64,000 bases of DNA from an uncultured Bacteroidia bacterium. Lineage in GTDB: Bacteria; Bacteroidota; Bacteroidia; Bacteroidales; F082. The DNA is taken from NCBI GenBank assembly GCA_902801625.1, contig CADCJI010000001.1:62001-126000 (forward strand). The letters run 5' to 3'. Below are positions 41,852 to 50,445 of the stretch, piece after piece. Position 1 is the first letter of the stretch; each line of letters opens with the position of its first letter. The position numbers were made by a program, and so were the translations under genes. The notes under the pieces are model-generated. The model had not been told where the DNA came from. It saw only the letters and a list, made by a program, of their open reading frames with translations, and ran no database searches.

Positions 41852-43993
41852 ATGAAAAAACTATTCTCATTAATCGCAGCCTTAGTGCTGTCATTGACAG
41901 TGGCGCGCGCTGACGAAGGCATGTGGCTGCCTTATGCCCTCAACGGACAAAACCTCACCGAGATGCAAGCCATGGGATGCAAACTCACGGCCGAGCAGAT
42001 CTTCAGCTTCAACCAACCCAGCATTAAGGACGCCATTGTGCAATTCGGTGGCGGCTGCACGGGCGAGATCATCTCTCCCGAAGGCCTGCTGCTCACCAAC
42101 CACCATTGTGGCTTGAGCTATGTACAGAAACACTCATCCATCGAACATGACTACCTCACCGACGGCTTCTGGGCCAAGAGCAAGGGTGAGGAGCTGCCTA
42201 ACTCCGGCCTGTCCGTCCTTTTCTTAAATAAGGTGGAAGACGTGACCGAAGCCGTGCTGAAAGGTGTCACAGCACAGACCTCTGAGGCAGAACGAGCCGA
42301 ACTCATCGCCAAGAACTCCAAGGAACTCACCAAGGAGCGCAAGGGCGACCGCAACGTGCGCGTCGAGATTGTGCCTTTCTATAGCGGCAACCAATACATC
42401 CTCTTCGAGTACGATGAGTACAAGGACGTGCGCCTCGTGTGCTGCCCGCCTTGGGGCATCGGCAAGTTTGGCGCCGACACCGACAATTGGACATGGCCGC
42501 GCCACAAGGGCGACTTCAACATCTTCCGCGTCTACACCGCTCCTGATGGTAGTCCCGCTGAATATAGTGCCGACAACATTCCGATGAAGAGCAAATGGTT
42601 CCTTCCCATTAATTTAGGTGGCGTGAAGCCTGGCGACTATGCCATGATTCTTGGCTATCCCGGCTCGACCGACCGTTATTCGACTTCCTACACGGTGAAG
42701 AATGTCATCAACGATGAAGGTCCTGCTATCATCGACTGCCGCACGACCAAACTTGAAAACTACCGCAAGCACATGGACGCCGATCAAGAGGTGTTCATCA
42801 TGTACGCCTCCAAACAGGCCAGCGTGTCGAATTATTGGAAATACTACATCGGCCAGGTGAAGCAGCTCAAGCGCAACCACGTCTATGAACGCCGTCTTGC
42901 TCAAGAAGAGGACTTCATGAATTGGGTCAATGCCGACCCGAAGCGCAAGGCCGAATATGGCGACATCTTCACGGGCATCAAGGCGAAGTGGGACATTCTC
43001 GATGAGATTGAGAAGTCGTTTGTCTACCACCGCGAGGCGGGCTGGAACGGTGGCGAGGCCATCGCTTTCAGCCGCAGGTTCATGCGCATCAACAAGATGT
43101 TTGAGGACAAGGCCGACAAAGCCGACATCAAAGCCGCTGCCGAGAAGATGCAACCTGCCGTTGAGACCTTCTTCAAGGACTACAGCATGCCTCTTGACCA
43201 AGATGTGACTGCCGCCTTGCTGGCGTTGTTCTACAAGAACAACCAGGCTAACCTGATGCCGAGCGAAATCCTTCGTATCGGTATGGAGAACGATGGCGAT
43301 TTCACCGAATATGTGGCTAAAGCCTTCGAGAAGTCCATCTTCACCGACCAAGCCCGTCTGGAGAAGTGGATGCAGAAGCCCAAAGCTCTTGATAAAGACC
43401 CGATTTTTGCCCTCGCGATGAACATCATTGAGTCCTACCAGACTCTATATGCCCGGTATGAGGAAGCCCAAAACCTTGGCAACCAAGGCGAGCGCCTTTA
43501 CATGAAGGGTCTGATGGAGATGCAGAGCGACCGCAACTTCTATCCCGATGCCAACTTCACCATGCGTCTGACCTACGGCACCGTGGAGCCTTACAAGGCC
43601 GCCGATGCAGTCAACTATAACTACTACACCACCATGGACGGCGTGATGGCCAAGTATGTGCCTGGCAACTGGGAGTTCGACATTCCGCAGGATGTGCGCG
43701 ACCTCGCCAATCGCCGCGACTACGGCCGTTATGCCAATGAAAACGGTGAGTTGGTCGTCAACTTCATCACTACCAACGACATCACGGGTGGCAACTCGGG
43801 CAGTCCCGTCATCGACGGCGAGGGCAACCTCATCGGTCTGGCCTTCGACGGCAACTGGGAAGCCATGAGCGGCGACCTCAGCTTCGAGAACAAGGTGCAG
43901 CGCACCATCTGCATGGACGCCCGCTACCTGCTCTGGTGCATCGAGAAGGTGGGCAAGTGCGACAACATCATCAAGGAGTTGGTGATTAAATGA
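41852..43993 (+). CDS. S46 family dipeptidyl-peptidase (DPP7-like)
   Basis: 713 residues with a signal peptide (MKKLFSLIAALVLSLTVARA). Catalytic His in LLTNHHCGLSYVQ, Ser in GGNSGSPVIDGEGNLIG (near the C-terminus). The residue 18 after the Ser is Gly (AFDGNWE), the state linked to DPP7-type hydrophobic P1 preference rather than the Asp/Glu-specific DPP11. Periplasmic release of dipeptides for growth on peptides. A second paralogue is at 58287-60500. The start at 41852 is fixed by the -7 box. Confidence 0.95.
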   Translation: MKKLFSLIAALVLSLTVARADEGMWLPYALNGQNLTEMQAMGCKLTAEQIFSFNQPSIKDAIVQFGGGCTGEIISPEGLLLTNHHCGLSYVQKHSSIEHDYLTDGFWAKSKGEELPNSGLSVLFLNKVEDVTEAVLKGVTAQTSEAERAELIAKNSKELTKERKGDRNVRVEIVPFYSGNQYILFEYDEYKDVRLVCCPPWGIGKFGADTDNWTWPRHKGDFNIFRVYTAPDGSPAEYSADNIPMKSKWFLPINLGGVKPGDYAMILGYPGSTDRYSTSYTVKNVINDEGPAIIDCRTTKLENYRKHMDADQEVFIMYASKQASVSNYWKYYIGQVKQLKRNHVYERRLAQEEDFMNWVNADPKRKAEYGDIFTGIKAKWDILDEIEKSFVYHREAGWNGGEAIAFSRRFMRINKMFEDKADKADIKAAAEKMQPAVETFFKDYSMPLDQDVTAALLALFYKNNQANLMPSEILRIGMENDGDFTEYVAKAFEKSIFTDQARLEKWMQKPKALDKDPIFALAMNIIESYQTLYARYEEAQNLGNQGERLYMKGLMEMQSDRNFYPDANFTMRLTYGTVEPYKAADAVNYNYYTTMDGVMAKYVPGNWEFDIPQDVRDLANRRDYGRYANENGELVVNFITTNDITGGNSGSPVIDGEGNLIGLAFDGNWEAMSGDLSFENKVQRTICMDARYLLWCIEKVGKCDNIIKELVIK

Positions 43994-44000
43994 GATGATT

Positions 44001-44073
44001 GACAGAGGACGGAAGACAGAGGACAAAGGACGGCCCTTAAGTCTTCAGTCCACAGTCCCCAAGTCCCCAGTCC
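44001..44073. repeat. period-7 repeat array with inverted half
   Basis: First half has consecutive heptamers of the GACAGAG/GACGGAA type; second half has AGTCTTC, AGTCCAC, AGTCCCC, which are roughly complementary. The array can fold back on itself and separates the S46 gene from the GreB-like gene. Confidence 0.65.
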
Positions 44074-44077
44074 CATT

Positions 44078-45094
44078 ATGAGCCGAGGCTTCATCAAAGA
44101 AGGTGATCAGGAAGAGATTCCGAGGGTGCCGATGCGGGCATACCTGCCCGAAGGCGTGCCCAACTATGTCACGAAAGAAGGGCTTGAGGCACTCAAAGAG
44201 GAACTGAAAGACCTTGAGGCAGAGCGCGTCAAGGCGGGCGACAACTACATCATGGTCAACTTCATCGATGCTTCAATCAAGCTGCTCGTTGACCGTATCA
44301 ACAGTGCTGTGGAGGTCGACCTTTCCAAATCCAATAAGGAGACGGTGAGCTTTGGGGCGTGGGTGCGCTACAATGGTCGAGTGGTAAGGATTGTGGGCGT
44401 GGATGATGCCGATGTGAACAAAGGCCTCATCTCGTTTATCTCGCCTATAGCCAAATTGTTGATAGGGAAGAAGGCGGGAAATGTCATTGAATTGAAAGGC
44501 TCGGAAAAGATAACTGTCGAGGAGGTGTCGTTTGAGCCGATGGAACTTACTCAGATTATTAATGACAAGCCCGTCAAGATCTCTACAACAATAGAGAGAC
44601 GCCCTCGAAGAATCATCGAAGAGCAACCACAGCTGGCGACTAAGGAACAGCCGATTGTAGATAAAGAAATCGTTACAGCACCTTCCATAACGGAAGACCC
44701 ACGCAGGTTTGAGCCTGAAGTGAATATTACAGAATTCCTGCCCATTGTCAACGAGCGGGGCAACATCGTGGGACGGGCTATGTATGTAGAGTTGCACAAA
44801 GGCAACAAGATGCTGCACCCTGTCGCGCATCTGCATGTCATGAATGGCAAGGGGGAGACCATGAGGCGATATTGGTGGCATGTGGCGTTTGGCGACACTC
44901 CAGAGAAAACGCTCAAGCGGAAGATGATGGAAACGCTGGGCCTATCGGGGGTGAATCCAAAGTTGAAGCGACAATATATCAGGGAGACCAAGAACGAGAA
45001 GGAACTTGTTTATGTCTTTACGGTCGTTTCTGAAGAGGATTTGCCTATGCCCCCTGAAGGGAAAGAGTATATTGAGGTTTTTGAAAGAGATTAG
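44078..45094 (+). CDS. GreB-like elongation factor fused to a degenerate Nudix domain
   Basis: 338 residues. Residues 1-150 follow the Bacteroidota GreB-like pattern: MSRGFIKEGDQEEIPRVPMR, NYVTKEGLEALKEELKDLEAERVKAG, then the FKBP-like C-domain (VSFGAWVRYNGRVVRIVGVDDAD ... SPIAKLLIGKKAGNVIEL). From about 215 a Nudix-like domain follows (LPIVNERGNIVGRAMYVELHKGNKMLHPVAHLHVMN, GDTPEKTLKRKMMETLGL, ELVYVFTVVSEEDLP). The Nudix box has lost two of three metal-binding glutamates (RKMMETLGL against the REUXEEXGU consensus), so hydrolysis is unlikely. Probably a transcription factor with a nucleotide-sensing domain. Confidence 0.8.
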   Translation: MSRGFIKEGDQEEIPRVPMRAYLPEGVPNYVTKEGLEALKEELKDLEAERVKAGDNYIMVNFIDASIKLLVDRINSAVEVDLSKSNKETVSFGAWVRYNGRVVRIVGVDDADVNKGLISFISPIAKLLIGKKAGNVIELKGSEKITVEEVSFEPMELTQIINDKPVKISTTIERRPRRIIEEQPQLATKEQPIVDKEIVTAPSITEDPRRFEPEVNITEFLPIVNERGNIVGRAMYVELHKGNKMLHPVAHLHVMNGKGETMRRYWWHVAFGDTPEKTLKRKMMETLGLSGVNPKLKRQYIRETKNEKELVYVFTVVSEEDLPMPPEGKEYIEVFERD

Positions 45095-45167
45095 TATCCG
45101 CAATGATTACAAGCCCGACATTGCATATTGGGGTGTGTTTGGGTCGTCCCTTCGGGGCTATAAAAAA

Positions 45168-45198
45168 TCGGGAAAGCATTTGGCTCTCCCGACTTTTT
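45168..45198. terminator. bidirectional intrinsic terminator
   Basis: TCGGGAAAGC and GCTCTCCCGA form a 10-bp stem with one mismatch around ATTTG, preceded by A6 and followed by T5. It serves both the GreB-like gene (plus) and the convergent envelope operon (minus). Confidence 0.8.
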
Positions 45199-45218
45199 GT
45201 TGAAAATGATTTGTCCTT

Positions 45219-45776
45219 TTACCACTCGATGCCGATTCTCAACGATACACTCGACGGGTTGACGGTCTTGTTCACGCGGTGGCCTTCCCACTCGCCATAT
45301 TCGTTTTGGTATTCTTCCCAAACGCTGTAGTTCATCTTGTCATAATAGGTGGCGGCCACCATCATGCTGATGGCGAAGTCGCGCTTGGAGGCAAAACGCA
45401 CGCCGAAGGCGAAGTCGCCGTAGGCACCAACTTGTTCCGAGATGTAGGAACCCAAACGCAGGCTCATGAACGGGCTGACTGCCGACTTGTTGGAGAAGAC
45501 ATAACGCACATTGGCGTAAATCGGGAAGAGGCCGAAATCGCTGCAAGCATCAAAACCGATGCCGATACCGGCAAACATGTGGCCGTTGAAATAGAAACCG
45601 TGGGTGGTCGTCAGTCCGATGGTATTCGGCATTTCTTTGTCGAACACGGTCCAATTGTTGCCATATTCAAGGAAACCTTGATAACCGCTGGGGATGCGGA
45701 CGCTGTTTTCTTCGTTCTGTGCAAACATGGTGATGGCGAAGAGTGCCATGACGAGGGTTAAAATGGTCTTTTTCAT
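45219..45776 (-). CDS. outer-membrane beta-barrel protein
   Basis: 185 residues from MKKTILTLVMALFAITMFAQ (signal peptide). Alternating short strands rich in Gly and aromatics, ending in VSLRIGIEW, fit a small eight-stranded barrel. The -7 box TACTTTTG at 45829-45822 excludes the longer frame to 45824. Separate promoter from the duplicated operon upstream. Confidence 0.75.
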   Translation of the reverse strand: MKKTILTLVMALFAITMFAQNEENSVRIPSGYQGFLEYGNNWTVFDKEMPNTIGLTTTHGFYFNGHMFAGIGIGFDACSDFGLFPIYANVRYVFSNKSAVSPFMSLRLGSYISEQVGAYGDFAFGVRFASKRDFAISMMVAATYYDKMNYSVWEEYQNEYGEWEGHRVNKTVNPSSVSLRIGIEW

Positions 45777-45821
45777 TTTATTCTGTTTTAAATGGTGTTT
45801 GATTTTGTTCTTTTGTCGGTG

Positions 45822-45829
45822 CAAAAGTA
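45822..45829 (-). promoter_or_regulatory. -7 box of the beta-barrel gene
   Basis: Minus strand TACTTTTG, 46 nt before the ATG at 45776. Confidence 0.5.
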
Positions 45830-45849
45830 ACGATTTTATTTGTTATTTA

Positions 45850-46455
45850 TTATGGTATCAGTGTCAGCGAGTAGTCGCCATGTTTCGCTGCAATCAACCC
45901 TTGTTGTTCGCTGTAGTACCAAGCGTAGGAAACCATGGTGGTGTCTGCCATATAGGATCCTTGGTCGACATGCACATCCTCGTAGGTGGTTTCCCCAATC
46001 GTGAAGGTGGTGGTGGCCAGGTCGTTCAAGGGAAGGGTGCGGCCAAGAAGGGTATGCCAATAATAGAAATCTCTTTCCTGGAAAAGGCGGAACTCTTCGT
46101 ATGTGATGGTGACCACCTTCTCGGGTGACACGATGCAACGCAGCAGGCAGCTGTCTTCGGGTGGACTTTGAAGCACCACTTCACGAGCATAGAAATAGGG
46201 ACGAGGCTCAATGGACATTTTTCCGAAGGGGTTGTAACGGTAATCGTCGTAGTTATGGGCTACATAAGTGGTGTCGTGTACAACGGTGAAGCAGAGCGTG
46301 TCGTCGTCTTGGTTGAGCATTCGGATGGTTTGCCCCATCTGATAGGGGACGATGGCCGATTCTTCATCGGAGAGGCGACGGTAGATTTGAGGCTCTTTCA
46401 CGCAGGAAGCCATCACGGCCACAAGGGCGATGCAAAATATCAAGTGTCTTTTCAT
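45850..46455 (-). CDS. lipoprotein, paralogue of the gene at 48812-49381
   Basis: 201 residues, lipobox VMASC. It shares with the 48812-49381 protein the block EESAIVPYQMGQTIRMLNQDDDT (PYQMGQT core), the C-terminal AWYYSEQQGLIAAKHGDYSLTLIP (WYYxEQxGL...GDxSLTxxP), and overall length. No named family recognised. Probably an outer-membrane-anchored accessory to the adjacent barrel protein. Confidence 0.7.
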   Translation of the reverse strand: MKRHLIFCIALVAVMASCVKEPQIYRRLSDEESAIVPYQMGQTIRMLNQDDDTLCFTVVHDTTYVAHNYDDYRYNPFGKMSIEPRPYFYAREVVLQSPPEDSCLLRCIVSPEKVVTITYEEFRLFQERDFYYWHTLLGRTLPLNDLATTTFTIGETTYEDVHVDQGSYMADTTMVSYAWYYSEQQGLIAAKHGDYSLTLIP

Positions 46456-46460
46456 GGCGT

Positions 46461-47081
46461 TTACTCCTTATCTTTTAGTCCGTAACGAAAACCGATGCTG
46501 ATGATGCCTTCCATGCCGATGCCGCACTGGATGAAGCCAGCGCAACGCTTCGTGCCGATTTCCACCCCAATGGGAACAAACTGGTAAGCGTAGTCAATCC
46601 TGTCTATGAATTTGTTGGACGGCATGTTGATTTGATACAAGTCGGGTCGGTATTCCTTGAGGTTATAGCCCCAAGCCATGATGCCTTGCCCCACTTTGCT
46701 GTAGAGGTTCACATACTTGGTGTTGAGCCAGTTGATTTTGAGGTGGAGCATGAGTGTGTGGCTCGTCTCGCCGAGGCGGCAGATAAGGCCTTCTTTGGTG
46801 CTGGGTTTTTCATAATAGGTGTAGACGCGTGGGTCGAGGCAATAGGTGGCTCCGATGCCGATGACCTTGGTGAGGCGGCGTGTGTAGGTAGCATAAATGG
46901 CACCGACGTGTTCCTCCAAGGGATAATAGTGATGGCCTGGGCTATAACGGAAACTGCTTGAAGGTTTCACGCCGTAGCCAAAGCTGAACTCGTTCTTGTT
47001 GCTCCGTGTGGTGTCGCGCTGCGCGAAGGCAGGCACCACCAAGGCGATGAGCAAACCGAGGATGATAAATTTGGTTTTCAT
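46461..47081 (-). CDS. outer-membrane beta-barrel, paralogue of 49378-49995
   Basis: 206 residues, signal peptide MKTKFIILGLLIALVVPAFAQ. Paralogue of the 49378 protein: FSFGYGVKPSSSFR, GAIYATYTRRLTKVIGIGATYCLDPR, AWGYNLKEYRPDLYQINMP, GIEVGT-like and FIQCGIGMEGIISIGFRY. Ends in an aromatic barrel-type strand. It lies 5 nt upstream of the lipoprotein gene. Confidence 0.75.
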   Translation of the reverse strand: MKTKFIILGLLIALVVPAFAQRDTTRSNKNEFSFGYGVKPSSSFRYSPGHHYYPLEEHVGAIYATYTRRLTKVIGIGATYCLDPRVYTYYEKPSTKEGLICRLGETSHTLMLHLKINWLNTKYVNLYSKVGQGIMAWGYNLKEYRPDLYQINMPSNKFIDRIDYAYQFVPIGVEIGTKRCAGFIQCGIGMEGIISIGFRYGLKDKE

Positions 47082-47102
47082 AACTATTTGGATTTGAATT
47101 AT

Positions 47103-47253
47103 TTATATTTCGAAATGGAAATTGTACGCATAGCTGACGAAAACAGCAGGCTTGATGTCTTGACTCTCGTATGTGAAAGGCTTTCCAGCAATGTTCCACC
47201 CCATTTCGTAGGTGTGGATATTGACAAACTGCACACCAAGGCCGACATCGGCT
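47103..47253 (-). pseudogene. C-terminal fragment of a beta-barrel paralogue
   Basis: Read on the minus strand from the lipoprotein stop to TAA at 47105-47103, the frame gives ADVGLGVQFVNIHTYE, then IKPAVFVSYAYNFHFEI. This matches the end of the 47764-48345 protein (DIGIGGQLVNMKEYS, LKPAVFLHYAYNFHFGK). No start codon or signal peptide exists, so it is the remains of a further copy. Confidence 0.8.
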
Positions 47254-47742
47254 TCACTTCACCTTCTTGAATTCCTTTTTCAAATCGCCTTCCTTGATTA
47301 GTTGGTTGATGTAGGCCGTATCGATGCCCATCGGATTGCTGCTATTGTTGTCATAAAGATTGTAGTTGTCGGTGGCACTAAAAAACTCAATGAAAGGATC
47401 GTCATCAATAATCATTTGCTTCAAAGTATCAATCGAATAATTCATTACGTTTTCATTGTATTCCTTTGGACTGATGGAAAGAAACGCGGCATCGGGCGAC
47501 ATTTCGTGATGAAGATAATAGCCTCCATACAGCGGCATGGGAAATAGCGTGGTGTCGACGTCGTCATAGTAGCCGTAAATGTAGTCTTTGTTTTTGTTAT
47601 AAAGGACGTACGCATTATTGGTATAGTCGCCTTTGGTTTTATAGACTTGTACAAAGTCACCATTGATGCAACATTTCCATTTGATGCACGAACTCATTGA
47701 AACGACGACAAGCAGCATCGCAAAAACAACAAATCTTTTCAT
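47254..47742 (-). CDS. lipoprotein of unknown function
   Basis: 162 residues, lipobox SMSSC after a hydrophobic stretch (MKRFVVFAMLLVVV). Mature part is acidic and rich in Tyr, Asn and Asp. No family recognised; it occupies the same position in its unit as the lipoproteins at 45850 and 48812 and may be a diverged replacement. Confidence 0.65.
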   Translation of the reverse strand: MKRFVVFAMLLVVVSMSSCIKWKCCINGDFVQVYKTKGDYTNNAYVLYNKNKDYIYGYYDDVDTTLFPMPLYGGYYLHHEMSPDAAFLSISPKEYNENVMNYSIDTLKQMIIDDDPFIEFFSATDNYNLYDNNSSNPMGIDTAYINQLIKEGDLKKEFKKVK

Positions 47743-47763
47743 GACAATTTGAATTTAAACAAC

Positions 47764-48345
47764 TTACTTTCCGAAATGAAAATTGTATGCATAATGCAGA
47801 AATACTGCAGGTTTCAGTTGGTTGTGGGTGAAGGTTAGGCAACCTCCGGGAAGAATGTCCGGCCATTCGGTACTATACTCTTTCATGTTGACGAGTTGCC
47901 CACCAATGCCAATATCGGAGTGGCTAATGGAATAGCCAAGGATGAGTTGGGAGAAGAACCCTTCTACTGAATACCAATTAGGGTCTCCGTTTTCAGGCTT
48001 GGCGTATTTCAAGGGAAAGGCATATCCGGCACGCAGTTCAGCATAAGGTCTTGACTTTTCTATGCCGAAGCAGTATTTGGTATCGGCAAAGATTGGAAGG
48101 TATTGAAACGCGTGGTGTGCGCAATAATTGGCCCCTATGCCGATTTCCAAACGGTCTCCCACTTGATAGCGCAAGACAGGACCTACGGCTCCTTCAAGGT
48201 CAATTGAATTAAAAGTACCTTGATAGGGATAGCAGAACAAAATGCCGGCATTGGCTTCGGCTTGAAGCACAAATTGACCCTTTTCTTGGGCGTGGAGGCT
48301 ACCTAATGCAAGTAGCAATCCAAACAAAAAGATGTTTCTTTTCAT
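47764..48345 (-). CDS. outer-membrane beta-barrel protein
   Basis: 193 residues from MKRNIFLFGLLLALGSLHA (signal peptide). The upstream frame extension is only the heptamer repeat region. Strands such as GPVLRYQVGDRLEIGIGANYCAHHAF and the final LKPAVFLHYAYNFHFGK indicate a small barrel. A truncated paralogue follows at 47103-47253. Confidence 0.75.
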   Translation of the reverse strand: MKRNIFLFGLLLALGSLHAQEKGQFVLQAEANAGILFCYPYQGTFNSIDLEGAVGPVLRYQVGDRLEIGIGANYCAHHAFQYLPIFADTKYCFGIEKSRPYAELRAGYAFPLKYAKPENGDPNWYSVEGFFSQLILGYSISHSDIGIGGQLVNMKEYSTEWPDILPGGCLTFTHNQLKPAVFLHYAYNFHFGK

Positions 48346-48351
48346 AATTAA

Positions 48352-48396
48352 TTGAATTTTAAATCTTTGAACTTTGAATCTTTGAATTTTAAATCC
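48352..48396. repeat. intergenic heptamer-type repeat
   Basis: Repeats of TTTGAAC/TTTGAAT/TTTGAAT flanked by two TTTTAAAT(C) units on the plus strand, between the DUF3244 gene and the barrel gene. It resembles the period-7 arrays at 44001 and 58092. Confidence 0.6.
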
Positions 48397-48400
48397 TCTA

Positions 48401-48799
48401 TTAAGGCTTGTGCGCCACAATGCGGAAATTATTGAACCATCCTTCGGCCTCATCCATGCCGTTGCTGATGACGAGGTGGTAGCGGCCCAAGGGTTGGTCG
48501 CCCATATAGAATCGCGTTCCTGTGTCGTATCCCGAAGTTACGGTGTCGCAAAAAATGACATGGTTTTGTCTGTTGCTGATGCTGACGACGCATTCACCCA
48601 TATAATCGTGGAAGTACACATAAACGGTCTTACCCCAATAACCCGCTTCGATGTTCGGATAGCGCATGTCGCCATTGGAAAGCGAGCCTTTGATGTCGAT
48701 TTTGTTTTTGTCGTCGGTTTCGTTCACCTTCTTGCAAGAACCGACCAGGATCGACAGCGTTAGTAGACCGATGATTATTGTTATATATCTGCTTTTCAT
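48401..48799 (-). CDS. DUF3244 lipoprotein
   Basis: 132 residues, lipobox LVGSC. DUF3244 features: KIDIKGSLSNGDMRYPNIEAGYWGKTVYVYFHD, CVVSISNRQNHVIF, GRYHLVISNG. A single small beta domain on the outer membrane or surface. Paralogue at 49999-50445 shares IDVKGSLSNGDMRHPNFEAY and GTYRVYITDGIDEAEG. Confidence 0.8.
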   Translation of the reverse strand: MKSRYITIIIGLLTLSILVGSCKKVNETDDKNKIDIKGSLSNGDMRYPNIEAGYWGKTVYVYFHDYMGECVVSISNRQNHVIFCDTVTSGYDTGTRFYMGDQPLGRYHLVISNGMDEAEGWFNNFRIVAHKP

Positions 48800-48811
48800 T
48801 ATTTTGTGTTT

Positions 48812-49381
48812 TTATGGTACTCTCGTTAAGGAGAAATCGCCTTTTTGGAAATACAGTAGCCCAAACTCCTCATTGTAATACCAATCGTAAATCAACTCGC
48901 CGGTGTATTGGCTGTAAAGAATTTGGTGGTGAACGGATTCATAGTTGTCATCGTTGATGGTACCAGGGCCGGTGGTGTATAGACTGCCTTCCAAATCGAA
49001 TTCTTGGTCACCGAAACTGAAAGAAAAAGTGAAATCCTTTTCAGGTCGTATGGTGAAACAAAGTCGGTTGTTGTACGGCTGTCCATCGGTGGTGAGTACC
49101 ACGGTGCGGGCGTAGCAACTGTAGTTGTATCTTTCGGGGTGCGTTACGTCACCGCCGTTGATGGCGTTGATGTATTGTTCATCGTTGTAAGGATAGGTGA
49201 CGTCGCGAGTGACTTCATAGGTCACTGTATCACCGTTTTGGTTGAGGAATTTAACGGTCTGCCCCATTTGGTAAGGGATGGCAGCTGCTTCTTCCTCGGA
49301 AAGCAGCAAATAGACTTGTGCGTGCTTGACGCATGAACTCATCATAAGGAGCGTCATGCCTAATATCAATAACTTTTTCAT
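48812..49381 (-). CDS. lipoprotein, paralogue of 45850-46455
   Basis: 189 residues, lipobox MMSSC. Shares PYQMGQTVKFLNQNGDTV and the C-terminal WYYNEEFGLLYFQKGDFSLTRVP with the 45850 protein. Start overlaps the barrel gene stop (ATGA), indicating strict co-expression with the barrel. Confidence 0.72.
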   Translation of the reverse strand: MKKLLILGMTLLMMSSCVKHAQVYLLLSEEEAAAIPYQMGQTVKFLNQNGDTVTYEVTRDVTYPYNDEQYINAINGGDVTHPERYNYSCYARTVVLTTDGQPYNNRLCFTIRPEKDFTFSFSFGDQEFDLEGSLYTTGPGTINDDNYESVHHQILYSQYTGELIYDWYYNEEFGLLYFQKGDFSLTRVP

Positions 49382-49995
49382 TGTGCCTTGTTGTTAAATT
49401 TGTATCTGATGCCTAAGCTGAAATTTCCTTCCATGCCGACGCCACATTGGGCGAAACCAGCGATGCGGTCGTTGCCTACTTCGATGCCGGCAGCGGTTTG
49501 CCACGCGAAGCAGCAGTGTTGATCGGGCAAGTTGACGCCGAATAATTCGGGTTGGTATTCCTTGAGCCGATAGCCCCAAAAGCAAACACCTGCGTCGGCC
49601 TTGATGTAGAGGACAAAGTGCTTCTTGTTGATGCAGTTGAATTTGACATGCCCCATTATGCTATGGCACGATTCGTAAAGATTGGCCACCATAGGGTTGT
49701 TGGTGAGCGGGCCGTTATACCTGTAGTCGATTTCCCTCGGGTCGAAAGAATAGGTGCCGCCCACACCGATGTGGGGGTTGAAAAAGTAGGTGTAGGCGCC
49801 GCTAATAGCCCCTACTTTGTCAATCCAATAGCGGAAATACACTTTTGGAAGGAAGCTTTCGCTGCTCACGGGAAGAAATCCGTAGCCGAGGCTAATTTCG
49901 TGGCGACGAAAATCATGTGTTTGCTCCTCTTTTTGTGCCAAGGTTGGCAGACATAGTGCTAATGCCAAACTTAAGATGATTAATTTCTTGTTCAT
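49378..49995 (-). CDS. outer-membrane beta-barrel, paralogue of 46461-47081
   Basis: 205 residues, signal peptide MNKKLIILSLALALCLPTLAQ. Shares ISLGYGFLPVSS, FNPHIGVGGTYSFDPRE, FWGYRLKEYQPELFGVNLP, GIEVGNDRIAGFAQCGVGMEG with its paralogue. Predicted to form a small outer-membrane barrel. It lies 3 nt after the DUF3244 gene stop. Confidence 0.78.
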   Translation of the reverse strand: MNKKLIILSLALALCLPTLAQKEEQTHDFRRHEISLGYGFLPVSSESFLPKVYFRYWIDKVGAISGAYTYFFNPHIGVGGTYSFDPREIDYRYNGPLTNNPMVANLYESCHSIMGHVKFNCINKKHFVLYIKADAGVCFWGYRLKEYQPELFGVNLPDQHCCFAWQTAAGIEVGNDRIAGFAQCGVGMEGNFSLGIRYKFNNKAQ

Positions 49996-49998
49996 AGT

Positions 49999-50445
49999 TT
50001 ATTGATTTAATTGTTGATTTTCAAATAGAAACGTGCCTTCTGCCTCATCAATGCCATCGGTGATATAGACACGGTAGGTGCCCGTAGGCTCATTGCCCAT
50101 ATAGATTCTTACGGGTGCAGGATATTGTTTCTCCATCCTCCGTGAAAACAACACATCGCCGTTTTCATTGGTAAGGAGCGTCATGCAGTTTTCAAAGGTT
50201 TCGTAAAAACACACATAGAGCGTGTTGCCCACAAGATAAGCCTCAAAGTTGGGGTGCCGCATGTCTCCATTGCTGAGCGAGCCTTTCACATCAATCTTTT
50301 TTTCATCGTTGCCAGCAAGGTAGTTTTGGTAAAACAACTCTTGATACGATAGCTCTTGGTGGGAAAGTTCCGGTTCCTTGTTGCATGAAGATATGCATAA
50401 AAAACTGAAAGTTAATGGGATGATGATTAATAATATTTTTTTCAT
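49999..50445 (-). CDS. DUF3244 lipoprotein, paralogue of 48401-48799
   Basis: 148 residues from MKKILLIIIPLTFSFLCISSC. The ATG at 50445 overlaps the TPR gene stop as ATGA, which decides the start. It carries KKIDVKGSLSNGDMRHPNFEAYLVGNTLYVCFYE and a second half like its paralogue. First structural gene after the TPR regulator. Confidence 0.8.
   Translation of the reverse strand: MKKILLIIIPLTFSFLCISSCNKEPELSHQELSYQELFYQNYLAGNDEKKIDVKGSLSNGDMRHPNFEAYLVGNTLYVCFYETFENCMTLLTNENGDVLFSRRMEKQYPAPVRIYMGNEPTGTYRVYITDGIDEAEGTFLFENQQLNQ

Noticed and set aside
42614-43351. 245-residue minus-strand frame inside the S46 gene
   Set aside because: Shadow of a well-defined S46 peptidase; the second S46 gene shows similar antisense frames.
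41852-43993. DPP11-type (Asp/Glu-specific) S46 peptidase
   Set aside because: The specificity position after the catalytic Ser is Gly rather than Arg or Ser.
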